A stretch of 64,000 nt of DNA. Source: Flavobacterium sp. Lineage in GTDB: Bacteria > Bacteroidota > Bacteroidia > Flavobacteriales > Flavobacteriaceae. A program made the translations under genes and the position numbers. The notes beneath the pieces are model-generated. The model was given only the letters and a program-made list of their open reading frames with translations, was not told the DNA's origin and searched no databases. The first letter of the stretch is position 1; the number at the start of each line of letters is the position of its first letter. Shown in pieces: positions 23,962 to 33,444 of this stretch. The DNA is taken from positions 1-64,000 of the forward strand of contig NZ_JAQVCH010000005.1 of assembly GCF_028689845.1 (NCBI RefSeq), written 5' to 3'.

Positions 23962-24888
23962 CTATCCAAACATTTGTTTTTCAACTAAATATGTCGTTAA
24001 TATTTTTTCGAAATTGGCTCCTACATTGACGGGAACGTATTTTATTTTATTCTGTGCACACGTCATGGCCACTTTTTTGAAATAAGCTGTTGCCATTTTT
24101 TCATAGTTTTCTTTGATGTTTTCTGCAAACAAATCGATTGTTTCTCCTGTTTCAACGTCAATAAACTTACGTGGAGCATTATCAAAATCAAAATTAAGCT
24201 CTCTTTTTTCATCAATTACATGAAATAAAACCACTTTATGTTTATTGTGTTTCAAATGTTGTAAAGCATTGAACAAAGCTGTTTCTTCACCAGTTTGAAA
24301 CATGTCTGTAAACAAAATAATCATGGAACGACGGTGTAATTTTTCTGCAATTTGATGCAAAAAAGTTACTGTTTCGGTTTGTTTTGCAACTTTAGGGTTT
24401 TCTATTAAATCTTCTAATTTGCTCAAAATCATGCGATGGTGCCGATCACTTCCTTTCTCTGGTGCGTAATACTCATAGTTATCTGAAAACACACTTAATC
24501 CAACAGCATCGCGTTGTTTTTTGAGCAAATTCATCAAAACTGCGGCAGCTAAAACCGAAAACCCGATTTTACTTTCATAAAAAGACTCGTCATTTTTTAA
24601 AGCAGGATAATGCATTGAAGATGAATTATCGATAATTAAATGACAGCGTAAATTGGTTTCCTCTTCATAACGTTTAGTATATAAACGGTCGGTTTTGGCA
24701 AATAATTTCCAATCGATATGTTTAGTGCTTTCACCAGCATTATACGTTTTGTGCTCTGCGAATTCGGCTGAAAAGCCATGAAAAGGTGATTTGTGCATAC
24801 CTGAAATAAAGCCTTCCACAATTTGGTTAGCTAACAATTCAAGATGCTCAAAACTGGCTATCTTTTGTATTTGTGATTCGATGTTCAT
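23962..24888 (-). CDS. DUF58 domain protein with a von Willebrand A-like fold
   Basis: This 308-residue protein has the DUF58 core: YNAGESTKHIDWKLFAKTD near residue 50, followed by the metal-site motif DNSSSM near residue 92. A later ILFTDMFQTG segment resembles the second metal-coordinating loop of vWA domains. DUF58 proteins usually accompany MoxR-type AAA+ ATPases and may help assemble or activate other proteins. No MoxR gene is in the window upstream. The -7 element ends four bases before the start codon, so the mRNA may be leaderless. Confidence 0.9.
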   Translation of the reverse strand: MNIESQIQKIASFEHLELLANQIVEGFISGMHKSPFHGFSAEFAEHKTYNAGESTKHIDWKLFAKTDRLYTKRYEEETNLRCHLIIDNSSSMHYPALKNDESFYESKIGFSVLAAAVLMNLLKKQRDAVGLSVFSDNYEYYAPEKGSDRHHRMILSKLEDLIENPKVAKQTETVTFLHQIAEKLHRRSMIILFTDMFQTGEETALFNALQHLKHNKHKVVLFHVIDEKRELNFDFDNAPRKFIDVETGETIDLFAENIKENYEKMATAYFKKVAMTCAQNKIKYVPVNVGANFEKILTTYLVEKQMFG

Positions 24889-24892
24889 CTTT

Positions 24893-24900
24893 CAAAGATA
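24893..24900 (-). promoter_or_regulatory. -7 element of the DUF58 gene, very close to its start codon
   Basis: Minus-strand TATCTTTG is followed by only four bases (AAAG) before ATG. A start site 5-7 bases downstream would fall on the start codon. No TTG is visible at the -33 position. Confidence 0.4.
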
Positions 24901-25013
24901 AATAAAGATTTTTTGATATTTAGATTTTCAGATTGTAGAATTATAAAGTGAGGTTTATTTATAAAAACCGGTAGCGATAGTAAAATTTAAAATGAATTTA
25001 GAAAATTGGAATA

Positions 25014-25041
25014 AAAAAAGGCCTGAAATCTCAGACCTTTT
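25014..25041 (-). terminator. Terminator of trxA
   Basis: AAAAGG-c-CTGA (25016-25026) pairs with TCAG-a-CCTTTT (25031-25041) around a 4-base loop, flanked by A and T runs. Confidence 0.7.
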
Positions 25042-25062
25042 AGAATTTTATTTTACAATTTT

Positions 25063-25380
25063 TTACAACAATGCATCAATTGCATCGGTATATGTTTTTT
25101 TAGGAGCAACGCCTACTTGACGACCTACTACTTCTCCGTTTTGGAAAACCAAGACCGTTGGGATATTGCGTACACCATATTTTGCAGCAAATTCTTGATT
25201 TGCATCTACGTCTACTTTTCCTACGATTGCTTTTCCTTCATATTCCGAAGAAATTTCATCGATTACTGGGCCAACCATTCTACAAGGTCCACACCATGCT
25301 GCCCAAAAATCTACCACTACTGGTTTGTCTGATTTTAAAACTACTTCGTCAAAAGTAGCGTCTGTAATTACTAATGCCAT
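25063..25380 (-). CDS. trxA: Thioredoxin
   Basis: This 105-residue thioredoxin has the redox motif WCGPC with Cys30 and Cys33. The cis-proline lies in NIPTVLVF near residue 77. There is no signal peptide, so it is the cytosolic disulfide reductant. It lies 116 bases downstream of dnaE on the same strand and ends in its own terminator. Confidence 0.97.
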   Translation of the reverse strand: MALVITDATFDEVVLKSDKPVVVDFWAAWCGPCRMVGPVIDEISSEYEGKAIVGKVDVDANQEFAAKYGVRNIPTVLVFQNGEVVGRQVGVAPKKTYTDAIDALL

Positions 25381-25495
25381 ATTTTATGCTTTTAAATTAA
25401 TATTCTTTTATTATTGCAAATTTAAAAATTTAAAACTTAATAAGGTGTTAATTGAAAATTAGTTTTGATTATGACTCTATTAGGATAATTGATAG

Positions 25496-28400
25496 TTAAT
25501 TCAATCTAAAATCAACTTGTTTTTTTTCTAACTCGCTTAATAATTCATTTGAAATTTGAATTTTTAGTTTTCTGCTCGGCATTTGTAGTTGGTTCACCAC
25601 TTTAATTTCTACCTTAGGTTCCTGAATTTCAACGTCTATTTCCTCTAGATTTTCCATATCTAAATCGTCTTCTTGAATGATTTCTATTGGTTTCAAGGCT
25701 ATCTCGGTTTTTAGTTTTTCAAATTCCATTACCTCAAAAGTAACCGTTTGATTTCCTTGAAATTTTTTAAAAACAGCACTTAAATCAGCTATTAAATCTT
25801 CTTTTAAGGCTTTAATATCCATTTGGATTGTCAGTTTTTTAGCAAATTGTGGTAACACGTCTTGCAAATACTGTATTAATTGAAATTGAATTCGAGCGTC
25901 TCCTTTTTTACCTGTTTCCTTATTTGCCCAGCCTTCTTTGACTAGTATTTTGATGAAAGTAAAATTATTTTGAATTAAAAAATGTCTAAATTTTAAGTAT
26001 TCTTCTCCATAAATTCTAAAATCATGACTTTCATCATAGCCTTCCAACGTAAACGAACCCCAACCTTTTCCGTTTTGCGAAACACGGTGTTGGACATTGG
26101 TGATAATTCCGCCAAAAGTTAAGTTTTTATTCACATGTTGTTCCAAGTTTTTAAGCTGTTCTAACTTTGAATTACAGAAATATTTCATCTCAAATCTAAA
26201 ATCATCTAATGGGTGACCTGAAATATAAATCCCAACTACTTCTTTTTCTTTGGCTAGTTTTTCCATTGCATTCCATTCGTCACAAGGCGGAACTAATGGT
26301 TCTGGAATTTGCACTTCACTTGCTTCGCCAAACAAACTTACTTGTGCAGAATTTTCGTTTTCTTGAAATTTAGCTCCATAACGGATTGCTTTTTCTAAAA
26401 ACGTAATCGCATCGCCTTCCTGAAGAAAATATTGAGCCCGATGTGTCATCGAAAAACAATCAAATCCGCCAGCCAAAGCTAAATTTTCAAATGCTTTTTT
26501 GTTGGCCGATCGCAAATCAATTCGTTTAGACAAATCAAAAATAGACTTATACGAGCCGTCTTTTTTTCTATTTTCCACAATCGTTTCCACTGCTCCTGCT
26601 CCAACTCCTTTAACGGCACCCATTCCAAAACGAATGGCTCCCTCATCATTTACCGTAAATTTATAAAACGATTCATTCACATCTGGACTTAAAACATTCA
26701 TACCCATCCGTTTACATTCTTCCATAAAAAAGGAAACTTGCTTAATGTCGTTCATATTATTAGACAGCACGGCAGCCATATATTCTGCTGGATAATGTGC
26801 TTTTAAATAAGCCGTTTGATAACCAATCCAAGCATAACAGGTAGAGTGTGATTTGTTAAAAGCATATTGTGCGAAGGCTTCCCAATCTTTCCAAATTTTT
26901 TCTAATTTATCAGCTGCATGGCCTTTTTCTACCGCTTGATTAATGAACTTTGACTTCATTTTATCCAGCACTTCTTTTTGTTTTTTACCCATTGCTTTTC
27001 GAAGCACGTCAGCATCACCTTTTGAAAAACCGGCTAATTTTTGTGAAAGCAACATGACTTGCTCTTGATAAACGGTGATTCCGTAGGTCTCACCTAATAA
27101 TTCTTCGCACGCTTCCAAATCATATTCAATGGCTTCTTCACCATTTTTTCGTCTTACGAAAGACGGAATATATTCTAATGGCCCTGGTCGATATAAAGCA
27201 TTCATCGCAATTAAATCACCAAAAACAGTCGGTTTTAAATCTCGAAGGTATTTTTGCATCCCAACCGATTCATATTGAAAAATCCCAACTGTTTCGCCAC
27301 GTTGAAACAATTCGTAGGTTTTTGCATCATCAATTGGAAAAGCATCAGGATCTAATTCTATACCACTTCGATATTTGATTAATTTGACAGTATCTTTAAT
27401 TAAGGTCAGCGTTTTTAGACCTAAAAAGTCCATTTTGAGCAATCCGGCACTTTCTACAACCGAATTATCAAATTGTGTGACAAATAATTCAGAGTCTTTT
27501 GCAGTAGCTACCGGCACAAAATTGGTAATATCATCGGGTGTAATAATTACTCCACACGCGTGAATTCCTGTATTTCTTAGCGAACCTTCTAACACTTTGG
27601 CTTGTTGAATAGTTTCTCCAGCTAAGTCGCCTTCATTTGCAATTTCGATTAATTGCTTGATGTTTTCGAAATCATCCGAACGAACCGCTTTTTTTACCTC
27701 ATCGATATTATCCGTCAAAAAACGAGCTAAACTCCATTTTGAAGGCATCATTGTTGGAATTAATTTGGCTAATTTATCTGCTTCAAAAAGAGGTAAATCC
27801 AACACACGAGCCGTATCTCGCAACGACGATTTAGTAGCCATTTTACCATAGGTAATGATTTGAGCCACTTGATTGGAACCGTACTTTTTAATTACATAAT
27901 CCATGACGCGACTTCTTCCTTCATCATCAAAATCAATATCAATATCGGGCATGGAAACCCGGTCTGGATTAAGAAAACGCTCAAAAAGCAAATCGTATTC
28001 TAAAGGGTCAATATTGGTAATCCACAGACAATAGGCTACCACAGAACCCGCTGCTGAACCACGGCCAGGCCCAACCGAAACATCCATCGCTCGAGCGGCT
28101 GCAATAAAATCTTGTACAATTAAAAAGTAACCCGGATAACCTGTGTTTTCAATTGTTTTTAATTCAAAATCCAAGCGTTCTTGAATTTCAGGCGTTATTT
28201 CAGCGTAACGCTTCTTGGCTCCTTCGTAGGTTAAATGACGGAGATACGCATTTTCGCCTCTTTTTCCTTTATCTGTTTCATCTTCTAAAACTAAGAATTC
28301 ATCTGGAATATCAAATTTTGGAAGTAAAACACCACGAGCTAAATCAAAAATTTCAATTTTATCAACGATTTCACTAATATTGGTAATTGCTTCGGGCAAA

Positions 28401-30010
28401 TCGGCAAACAATTTTTTCATGTCTTCGCCCGATTTGAAGTAGTATTCCTGATTAGGCAATCCGTAACGGTAGCCTCGACCACGACCTATGGGTGTTGCTT
28501 GTTTTTCGCCATCCCGAACACACAATAAAATGTCGTGAGCATTCGCATTTTCTTTATCTATATAAAACACATTGTTGGTCGCCACCATTTTGACCTCATG
28601 TTTTCTGGCCAATGCAATGAGCGAGGTGTTTACGCGGTTTTCGTCTTCTTGATTGTGCCGCATTAACTCGATGTAAAAATCGTCGCCAAACTCTTTTTTC
28701 CACCAAAGCAGGGCTTCTTCTGCTTGATTTTCGCCTATGTTTAATAATTTATTGCTAATTTCTCCAGTTAAACTTCCCGATAATACAATAATATCTTCTT
28801 TATACTGTTGAATAACTTCTTTGTCAATTCGAGGAACATAATAAAACCCTTGCGTAAAGCCGATGGATGACATTTTAGCCAAATTATGATATCCTTTTTT
28901 ATTCTTGGCTAACAAAACGACTTGATATCCGTTATCTTTTCGAGTTTTATCTTTGTGGTTTTCACAGACGTAAAATTCACAACCAACGATGGGTTTTAAA
29001 ATTTTCTCTGTTGGCGTTTCTCCAGCATCTTCCGCTGCTTTATTTTTAGCTAAAACCGATTTGTTATGGTATAAAATATCGCGAACAAAATGAAAAGCAC
29101 CCATCATATTACCGATATCGGTCATGGCAACGGCGGGCATCTTATTTTGAACGGCTGCTTTGACTAAATCGGCAACCGAAATAGTAGATTGCAAAACCGA
29201 AAACTGTGTATGGTTATGCAAATGCACAAAATCAACATCGGCGAGGGTTTTATGATTTTCTGCTAAGGTAACTTTTGAAACTTCATTTGGCTCTTGCTTT
29301 TGGAGCTGCAACCGGATGGCATTTGAAGCCTCTTTAAGGTTGATATGTTTTAATCCGATCAGTTGAATTTCTTTCGGATTTTGTTCATTAAAATTTTTAA
29401 AATAATCGGCAGGAACATCAAGCTCTTCTTTGGTAAAAATTTGACGTTTAATCAATTCCAAAAAACATCTTGTCGTTGCTTCTACATCGGCTGTCGCATT
29501 GTGAGCTTCTGCGAAAGGTTGATTAAAAAGATATTGATGCAACTCTGTTAGAGTTGGCAATTTGAATTTACCACCACGACCGCCGGGCAAACGAAGTAAA
29601 TCTGCTGTAATTTCGGTACATGTATCTAAAATGGGCATAGAACTTAGGATTGAATCAACATTTAGCCGATGGAATTCACACCCCATGATATTGACATCAA
29701 AACCCACATTTTGTCCCACAATATATTTTGCTTTTCCAAGAGCAATATTGAATTTTTGAGCGACTTCTTGTAAAGAAATACCTTCTTTTTCTGCTAATTC
29801 AGTCGAAATACCGTGAATACGTTCAGCATCATATGGAATATTATAGCCATCTGGTTTCACCAAATAATCTTCGTGTTCCAGTAGATTTCCCATTTCGTCG
29901 TGCAATTGCCATGCAATTTGTATACAACGAGGCCAATTGTTGGTGTCGGTAATTGGAGCATCCCATCGTTTGGGTAATCCTGTCGTTTCGGTGTCGAATA
30001 TTAAATACAT
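25496..30010 (-). CDS. dnaE: DNA polymerase III alpha subunit with fused N-terminal proofreading exonuclease
   Basis: This 1504-residue replicative polymerase is about 340 residues longer than E. coli DnaE because of an N-terminal DEDDh exonuclease. Its motifs are FDTETTG at 5-11, VGQNVGFDVN near residue 98, and AHNATADVEATTRCF near residue 168. The PHP domain begins near 260 (FVHLHNHTQFS). The polymerase active site includes PDIDIDFDDEGRSR at about 688-701. Helix-hairpin-helix and OB-fold regions lie C-terminally, with LTFGGIITNVQHRVS near 1290. The fusion puts proofreading and synthesis on one chain, as a separate DnaQ would do elsewhere. It has its own promoter with a leader of about 90 bases. 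Confidence 0.96.
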   Translation of the reverse strand: MYLIFDTETTGLPKRWDAPITDTNNWPRCIQIAWQLHDEMGNLLEHEDYLVKPDGYNIPYDAERIHGISTELAEKEGISLQEVAQKFNIALGKAKYIVGQNVGFDVNIMGCEFHRLNVDSILSSMPILDTCTEITADLLRLPGGRGGKFKLPTLTELHQYLFNQPFAEAHNATADVEATTRCFLELIKRQIFTKEELDVPADYFKNFNEQNPKEIQLIGLKHINLKEASNAIRLQLQKQEPNEVSKVTLAENHKTLADVDFVHLHNHTQFSVLQSTISVADLVKAAVQNKMPAVAMTDIGNMMGAFHFVRDILYHNKSVLAKNKAAEDAGETPTEKILKPIVGCEFYVCENHKDKTRKDNGYQVVLLAKNKKGYHNLAKMSSIGFTQGFYYVPRIDKEVIQQYKEDIIVLSGSLTGEISNKLLNIGENQAEEALLWWKKEFGDDFYIELMRHNQEDENRVNTSLIALARKHEVKMVATNNVFYIDKENANAHDILLCVRDGEKQATPIGRGRGYRYGLPNQEYYFKSGEDMKKLFADLPEAITNISEIVDKIEIFDLARGVLLPKFDIPDEFLVLEDETDKGKRGENAYLRHLTYEGAKKRYAEITPEIQERLDFELKTIENTGYPGYFLIVQDFIAAARAMDVSVGPGRGSAAGSVVAYCLWITNIDPLEYDLLFERFLNPDRVSMPDIDIDFDDEGRSRVMDYVIKKYGSNQVAQIITYGKMATKSSLRDTARVLDLPLFEADKLAKLIPTMMPSKWSLARFLTDNIDEVKKAVRSDDFENIKQLIEIANEGDLAGETIQQAKVLEGSLRNTGIHACGVIITPDDITNFVPVATAKDSELFVTQFDNSVVESAGLLKMDFLGLKTLTLIKDTVKLIKYRSGIELDPDAFPIDDAKTYELFQRGETVGIFQYESVGMQKYLRDLKPTVFGDLIAMNALYRPGPLEYIPSFVRRKNGEEAIEYDLEACEELLGETYGITVYQEQVMLLSQKLAGFSKGDADVLRKAMGKKQKEVLDKMKSKFINQAVEKGHAADKLEKIWKDWEAFAQYAFNKSHSTCYAWIGYQTAYLKAHYPAEYMAAVLSNNMNDIKQVSFFMEECKRMGMNVLSPDVNESFYKFTVNDEGAIRFGMGAVKGVGAGAVETIVENRKKDGSYKSIFDLSKRIDLRSANKKAFENLALAGGFDCFSMTHRAQYFLQEGDAITFLEKAIRYGAKFQENENSAQVSLFGEASEVQIPEPLVPPCDEWNAMEKLAKEKEVVGIYISGHPLDDFRFEMKYFCNSKLEQLKNLEQHVNKNLTFGGIITNVQHRVSQNGKGWGSFTLEGYDESHDFRIYGEEYLKFRHFLIQNNFTFIKILVKEGWANKETGKKGDARIQFQLIQYLQDVLPQFAKKLTIQMDIKALKEDLIADLSAVFKKFQGNQTVTFEVMEFEKLKTEIALKPIEIIQEDDLDMENLEEIDVEIQEPKVEIKVVNQLQMPSRKLKIQISNELLSELEKKQVDFRLN

Positions 30011-30106
30011 ATTGAAAAAATTAAAAAAGAAATCTCAGGTTTTTAATTCCAAAAAGGAAAATCAAATCTCGATAAATAAGTGGAAAATCTAAATTAGCGA
30101 GGTTTT

Positions 30107-30137
30107 CAAAAGTACATTTTTGAATAGAAATTTTCAA
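30107..30137 (-). promoter_or_regulatory. dnaE promoter
   Basis: Minus-strand TTG (30137-30135), a 20-base spacer and TACTTTTG (30114-30107) fit the consensus. Confidence 0.65.
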
Positions 30138-30277
30138 GTTTAGTTATTAACATTGAAATTTTAATCAATAAAAAATGAGTTTAGACCTATTTTAATTTAA
30201 TTCAAATAAAATAAACTTATCTAAAGACTTGTAAACATTTGAAAAACAAAAATTTAACATAAAAAAGTAAGAAAAAG

Positions 30278-30307
30278 TTTGTTACTGTGTTTTTTTTTAT
30301 AAATTTA
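30278..30307 (+). promoter_or_regulatory. Candidate promoter of the T9SS protein gene at 30391
   Basis: TTTG (30278-30281), an 18-base spacer and TAAATTTA (30300-30307) fit with one mismatch at the last base. Confidence 0.4.
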
Positions 30308-30390
30308 CTACGGATATCCAAATAACCTAGTTTATTCTTTGAATTTTAAAATCTTAAAAAAAGGTAACTTTAGGATTTTTTTTAAAAAAA

Positions 30391-32157
30391 ATGCAAAAAA
30401 CTTACATAATATTATTTTTTTATTTAATCATATTTCCTGTAAATGCACAGTTCAACTATGAACGTTCATGGGGAACATATTATGGAGACGAAATGGTACA
30501 ATACAGATCAAGTTGTATTGATGCTATAGGAAATCTCTATATAGTTGGTTCTATTTCAAAACTAGATGAAAATTTATTTCCTTTATCAACACCAAATTCA
30601 CATCAGCCAATTTATGGTGGTGGAGAAAAAGATGGATTTATAGTAAAATTTAACCCAGAAGGCAACTTAGTATGGTCAACTTATTTCGGTGGAAATGATT
30701 CAGATTATATTGGTGACATTTTAATAATACGAAATGATATTTACATCATTGGTGAAACTCAAAGCACAAACGGAATAGCCACATCAAATGCCTACCAATT
30801 AGAATTAAACAACACTCGAAATCATTTTATTTCAAAATTTAATATTGATGGTGAAATTATTTGGAGCACCTATTTTGGAAGTTCAAGCCCACAAAACTCA
30901 ATAATCATTAATGACAGATCAAAAACAGTTGGACTTACGGCAGATGAAGATGAAAACATTTACTTTTACAGTAATATACAAACTGATAATTTAAGTACAA
31001 ATGGTGTGTTTCAAGAAAACAGAGCAGATAGTCGTTTTTTACTATCTAAATTCACTGGCGAAGGTCAGCGAATTTGGTCAACTTATTATGGCGTAAATGC
31101 TTCTCAAATTTCATCAATAGCTTCAACATCAACTGGTATAATAGTTGCTGGGCAAAGTGTTGATTGCCCACCTTTTTTTCAACCAAATACATACTTTGCA
31201 ACAATTAATGCTCACCAAATAAACCCAGGAAGTTGTTCTGACGCTTTTATTTCAAAGTTTTCATTTGATGGACAACGTATCTGGAGTACATATTATGGCG
31301 GGACAAGTAATGAATGGACATGGTCCTATTCAGGAGAAATATTAGCTATAAATAATTCTATATATTTAGGGAGCATTACTTCAAGCAACAATAATATTAC
31401 TACTCCTAACTCTTTTCAACCGGAAAAAGACCCAGGAACGTCCCATTTTTTAGTCAAATTTAATGATGAAGGTGAACGAGTTTGGGGTACTTATGTTGGC
31501 AAGCAACCTAACGCAAGTGGCTTTACTGGTTTTGAGATGACGAGTTTTTTAACAAGTGATAACGAAAGTAACATTTTACTATCTGGAAGCACAGTTTCAA
31601 GTGTAAACATAGCAACTTTAGGAAGCTATCAAGAAAATATTACCTCTAGTTCAGATAATTTTGTAATTAAATTTACACCCGAAGGCAATCGCCTTTGGGG
31701 CACTTATTATGGAGGTTTAAGCCCTGATTTTTTTGGACAGACACAATGGTTCGATAACTCTTTTTATTTGATAGGAAGCTCTAAAAGCCAAACCATGATT
31801 AGTACTCCAAACGCTTATCAACCAAATTACATAAGTAATAACCTCGGATATAGTATGGATTATTCTAATATTTCTATGGCTAAATTCGATCCTATTCCAT
31901 TAAGTACTAACGTAAATAATCAAAATCCATTTGTAATCTATCCCAACCCAACTGATGGTAAATTTGAAATTCAACTAACAAAATCTACTTCTTCAAATTT
32001 TGACATTGAAATACACAACAATTTAGGTCAACTCATTTTAAGTCAAAAAAATACTTCACAAAGAGCGTTTTACTTAAAAGATGTTGCTCATGGTTTGTAT
32101 TTTGTCAAGATAAAATCAGAAGAAGGGATTGCTGTGGAAAAAATGATAGTTAAATAA
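30391..32157 (+). CDS. Secreted T9SS substrate with SBBP-like beta-propeller repeats
   Basis: This 588-residue protein begins with a 20-residue signal peptide ending NAQ. The body has about seven repeats with the pattern W-(S/G)-T-Y-(Y/F)-G-G, each preceded by FIVKFNPEGN-like strands. This is the layout of SBBP/beta-propeller proteins. The last 70 residues are a type A sorting domain: VIYPNPTDGKFEI, then IEIHNNLGQLIL, ending in GLYFVKIKSEEGIAVEKMIVK-type strands. The sorting domain directs export through the type IX system and surface attachment or release. The binding partner or substrate is unknown. The gene stands alone, convergent with the RRM gene across a shared terminator. Confidence 0.85.
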   Translation: MQKTYIILFFYLIIFPVNAQFNYERSWGTYYGDEMVQYRSSCIDAIGNLYIVGSISKLDENLFPLSTPNSHQPIYGGGEKDGFIVKFNPEGNLVWSTYFGGNDSDYIGDILIIRNDIYIIGETQSTNGIATSNAYQLELNNTRNHFISKFNIDGEIIWSTYFGSSSPQNSIIINDRSKTVGLTADEDENIYFYSNIQTDNLSTNGVFQENRADSRFLLSKFTGEGQRIWSTYYGVNASQISSIASTSTGIIVAGQSVDCPPFFQPNTYFATINAHQINPGSCSDAFISKFSFDGQRIWSTYYGGTSNEWTWSYSGEILAINNSIYLGSITSSNNNITTPNSFQPEKDPGTSHFLVKFNDEGERVWGTYVGKQPNASGFTGFEMTSFLTSDNESNILLSGSTVSSVNIATLGSYQENITSSSDNFVIKFTPEGNRLWGTYYGGLSPDFFGQTQWFDNSFYLIGSSKSQTMISTPNAYQPNYISNNLGYSMDYSNISMAKFDPIPLSTNVNNQNPFVIYPNPTDGKFEIQLTKSTSSNFDIEIHNNLGQLILSQKNTSQRAFYLKDVAHGLYFVKIKSEEGIAVEKMIVK

Positions 32158-32188
32158 AAAACCATCCTGAATTCTCAGAATGGTTTTT
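32156..32188. terminator. Bidirectional terminator between the T9SS protein and RRM genes
   Basis: AAACCAT-c-CTGA (32159-32170) pairs with TCAG-a-ATGGTTT (32175-32186), with A and T runs on both sides. Confidence 0.75.
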
Positions 32189-32210
32189 GTAAATCTATTA
32201 AGAAAAAATA

Positions 32211-32594
32211 CTAGTATCTTCCTCCACCACCACCACGGCTGTTTCCACCACCGCTGTAGCCACCGCCACCACGACTGTTTCCACCACCGTTATAACCACC
32301 ACCACCATTACCGCCTGAACGGTTATTGTTGAAGGTTCTTCTTTCTCCTTCTGGTTTTGGTTCCGATTTGTTTACAACAATAGCACGACCTTGAACAGTA
32401 GCTCCGTTCAATTCATCAATTGCTTTAGACGCTTCTTCGTCATTTGGCATTTCAACAAAACCAAATCCTTTACTTCTTCCAGTAAATTTATCAGTTATTA
32501 CTTTTACAGAGTCAACTGCTCCATAAGCCTCGAAAGACTCTCTTAAATCTGCTTCCTCAATACTGAAAGGAAGACTTCCTACAAAAATGTTCAT
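32211..32594 (-). CDS. RRM RNA-binding protein with glycine-rich tail
   Basis: This 127-residue protein has one RNA recognition motif at residues 1-78, with RNP2 as NIFVGSLPF and RNP1 as SKGFGFVEM. A short charged linker follows, then a tail from about residue 92 made of GG-GG-Y-SGG/NSRGG repeats. This layout resembles cold-inducible RNA chaperones of cyanobacteria and plant glycine-rich RNA-binding proteins. The likely role is mRNA binding and chaperoning in the cytosol, possibly under cold stress; this is inferred from family, not shown here. The repeat-rich DNA at 32215-32330 is coding. Confidence 0.93.
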   Translation of the reverse strand: MNIFVGSLPFSIEEADLRESFEAYGAVDSVKVITDKFTGRSKGFGFVEMPNDEEASKAIDELNGATVQGRAIVVNKSEPKPEGERRTFNNNRSGGNGGGGYNGGGNSRGGGGYSGGGNSRGGGGGRY

Positions 32595-32614
32595 ATTAAA
32601 AATATTAATTGATA

Positions 32615-32622
32615 CAAAGGTA
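32615..32622 (-). promoter_or_regulatory. -7 element of the RRM protein gene
   Basis: Minus-strand TACCTTTG, 20 bases before the start codon. No TTG at the expected place. Confidence 0.5.
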
Positions 32623-32686
32623 AGCGAATTTATTTGTAAACTACTATAAATGTGTGTTTTATTTCAACTAAACAACAATAAATTAT

Positions 32687-32720
32687 AAAAAGCCATCTCG
32701 TACTGAACAAGATGGCTTTT
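32687..32720 (-). terminator. Terminator of the 160-residue lipoprotein gene
   Basis: AAAAGCCATCT (32688-32698) pairs with AGATGGCTTTT (32710-32720), with A and T runs. Confidence 0.8.
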
Positions 32721-32740
32721 AAAATTGGGATAAATTTAGG

Positions 32741-33223
32741 TTAATCAGCTAATCCAATAACGGGTACTTTATAAAAAACACCTTGATTAAAATTGATTAG
32801 TTCTCCGCCTAACGGATTATTTTCATCGTTCACGGCATTAAATCTAAAATTACCCGAAACAGTACCTTTATCAGAATCAAATTCAGTAATTACAATTTGA
32901 CCACTACCACCGATGTCTTTTCCGGTTTGATACGTAAGCACCGTGTCTTCATAATTCTGTTCAAAAGTAGCGTAGCGAGCATTACTATTGCCCAACACAT
33001 AGGTTCCTTTGTTTTTTGACGAGGTGTGCAGGACAATTGTTTGCAGTCGGGCCAAACCTGTAATCGTCAATCCGCCGTTTTCATCTAAAACAGCTTTAGA
33101 GTCAATGGCTCGCCAAAACACATTGTCTAATTTACCTTGCATTGCGGGCGTATTGAATGAAGTGTCATCCTCACAAGAAACAAAAACTAAAGCAAGTAAT
33201 AGGATAGAAACTATTTTTTTCAT
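32741..33223 (-). CDS. Lipoprotein of unknown function (DUF6252-like)
   Basis: This 160-residue protein has a lipoprotein signal peptide with the lipobox Cys at 17 (FVSCEDD). The acidic residues right after the Cys fit a surface-export signal of Bacteroidota lipoproteins. The mature part is beta-rich, with FWRAIDSKAVLDENGGLTITG early and GTVSGNFRFNAV late. This pattern is often labelled DUF6252 in flavobacteria, but my recognition is tentative. It stands alone between the RRM gene and rpsP, with a downstream terminator. Confidence 0.65.
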   Translation of the reverse strand: MKKIVSILLLALVFVSCEDDTSFNTPAMQGKLDNVFWRAIDSKAVLDENGGLTITGLARLQTIVLHTSSKNKGTYVLGNSNARYATFEQNYEDTVLTYQTGKDIGGSGQIVITEFDSDKGTVSGNFRFNAVNDENNPLGGELINFNQGVFYKVPVIGLAD

Positions 33224-33387
33224 TTTAAAAAAAGTAAAGTTTAAATAATAAGCTAGATTTGAAACACAAAAATAGTTTTTCTTTACAATAAAGCACTTTG
33301 TTTTTTGTTAAAAACGAAGAAAATTAGAACAATTATACCGTTTTTACATTTTTTTACAGCATAGGCTTTAATTTCAAAAAAAAGAAT

Positions 33388-33425
33388 TACATTTGCACCC
33401 TTAATTAACAGAGGTCGAGAACCTC
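33388..33425 (+). promoter_or_regulatory. rpsP-rimM promoter and leader hairpin
   Basis: TACATTTG (33388-33395) is the -7 element. The transcript should begin near 33402. GAGGT (33411-33415) and ACCTC (33421-33425) form a 5-bp hairpin near its 5' end. Confidence 0.6.
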
Positions 33426-33444
33426 ACAATTTAATCATACGATT

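Larger units (their letters stand above)
30011..30390. other. 380-base divergent intergenic region between dnaE and a T9SS protein gene
   Basis: This AT-rich stretch holds two opposed promoters (30107-30137 minus, 30278-30307 plus). No open frame with a family pattern or strong terminator was found in the rest. Confidence 0.6.

Noticed and set aside
25496..30010. Several plus-strand open frames of 60-75 codons inside dnaE
   Set aside because: They are antisense to a fully conserved gene, with composition expected of reverse-complement codons.
32215..32330. Short tandem GGN-type repeats that look like a satellite or CRISPR-like array
   Set aside because: They are the codons of the glycine-rich tail of the RRM protein; there are no unique spacers.
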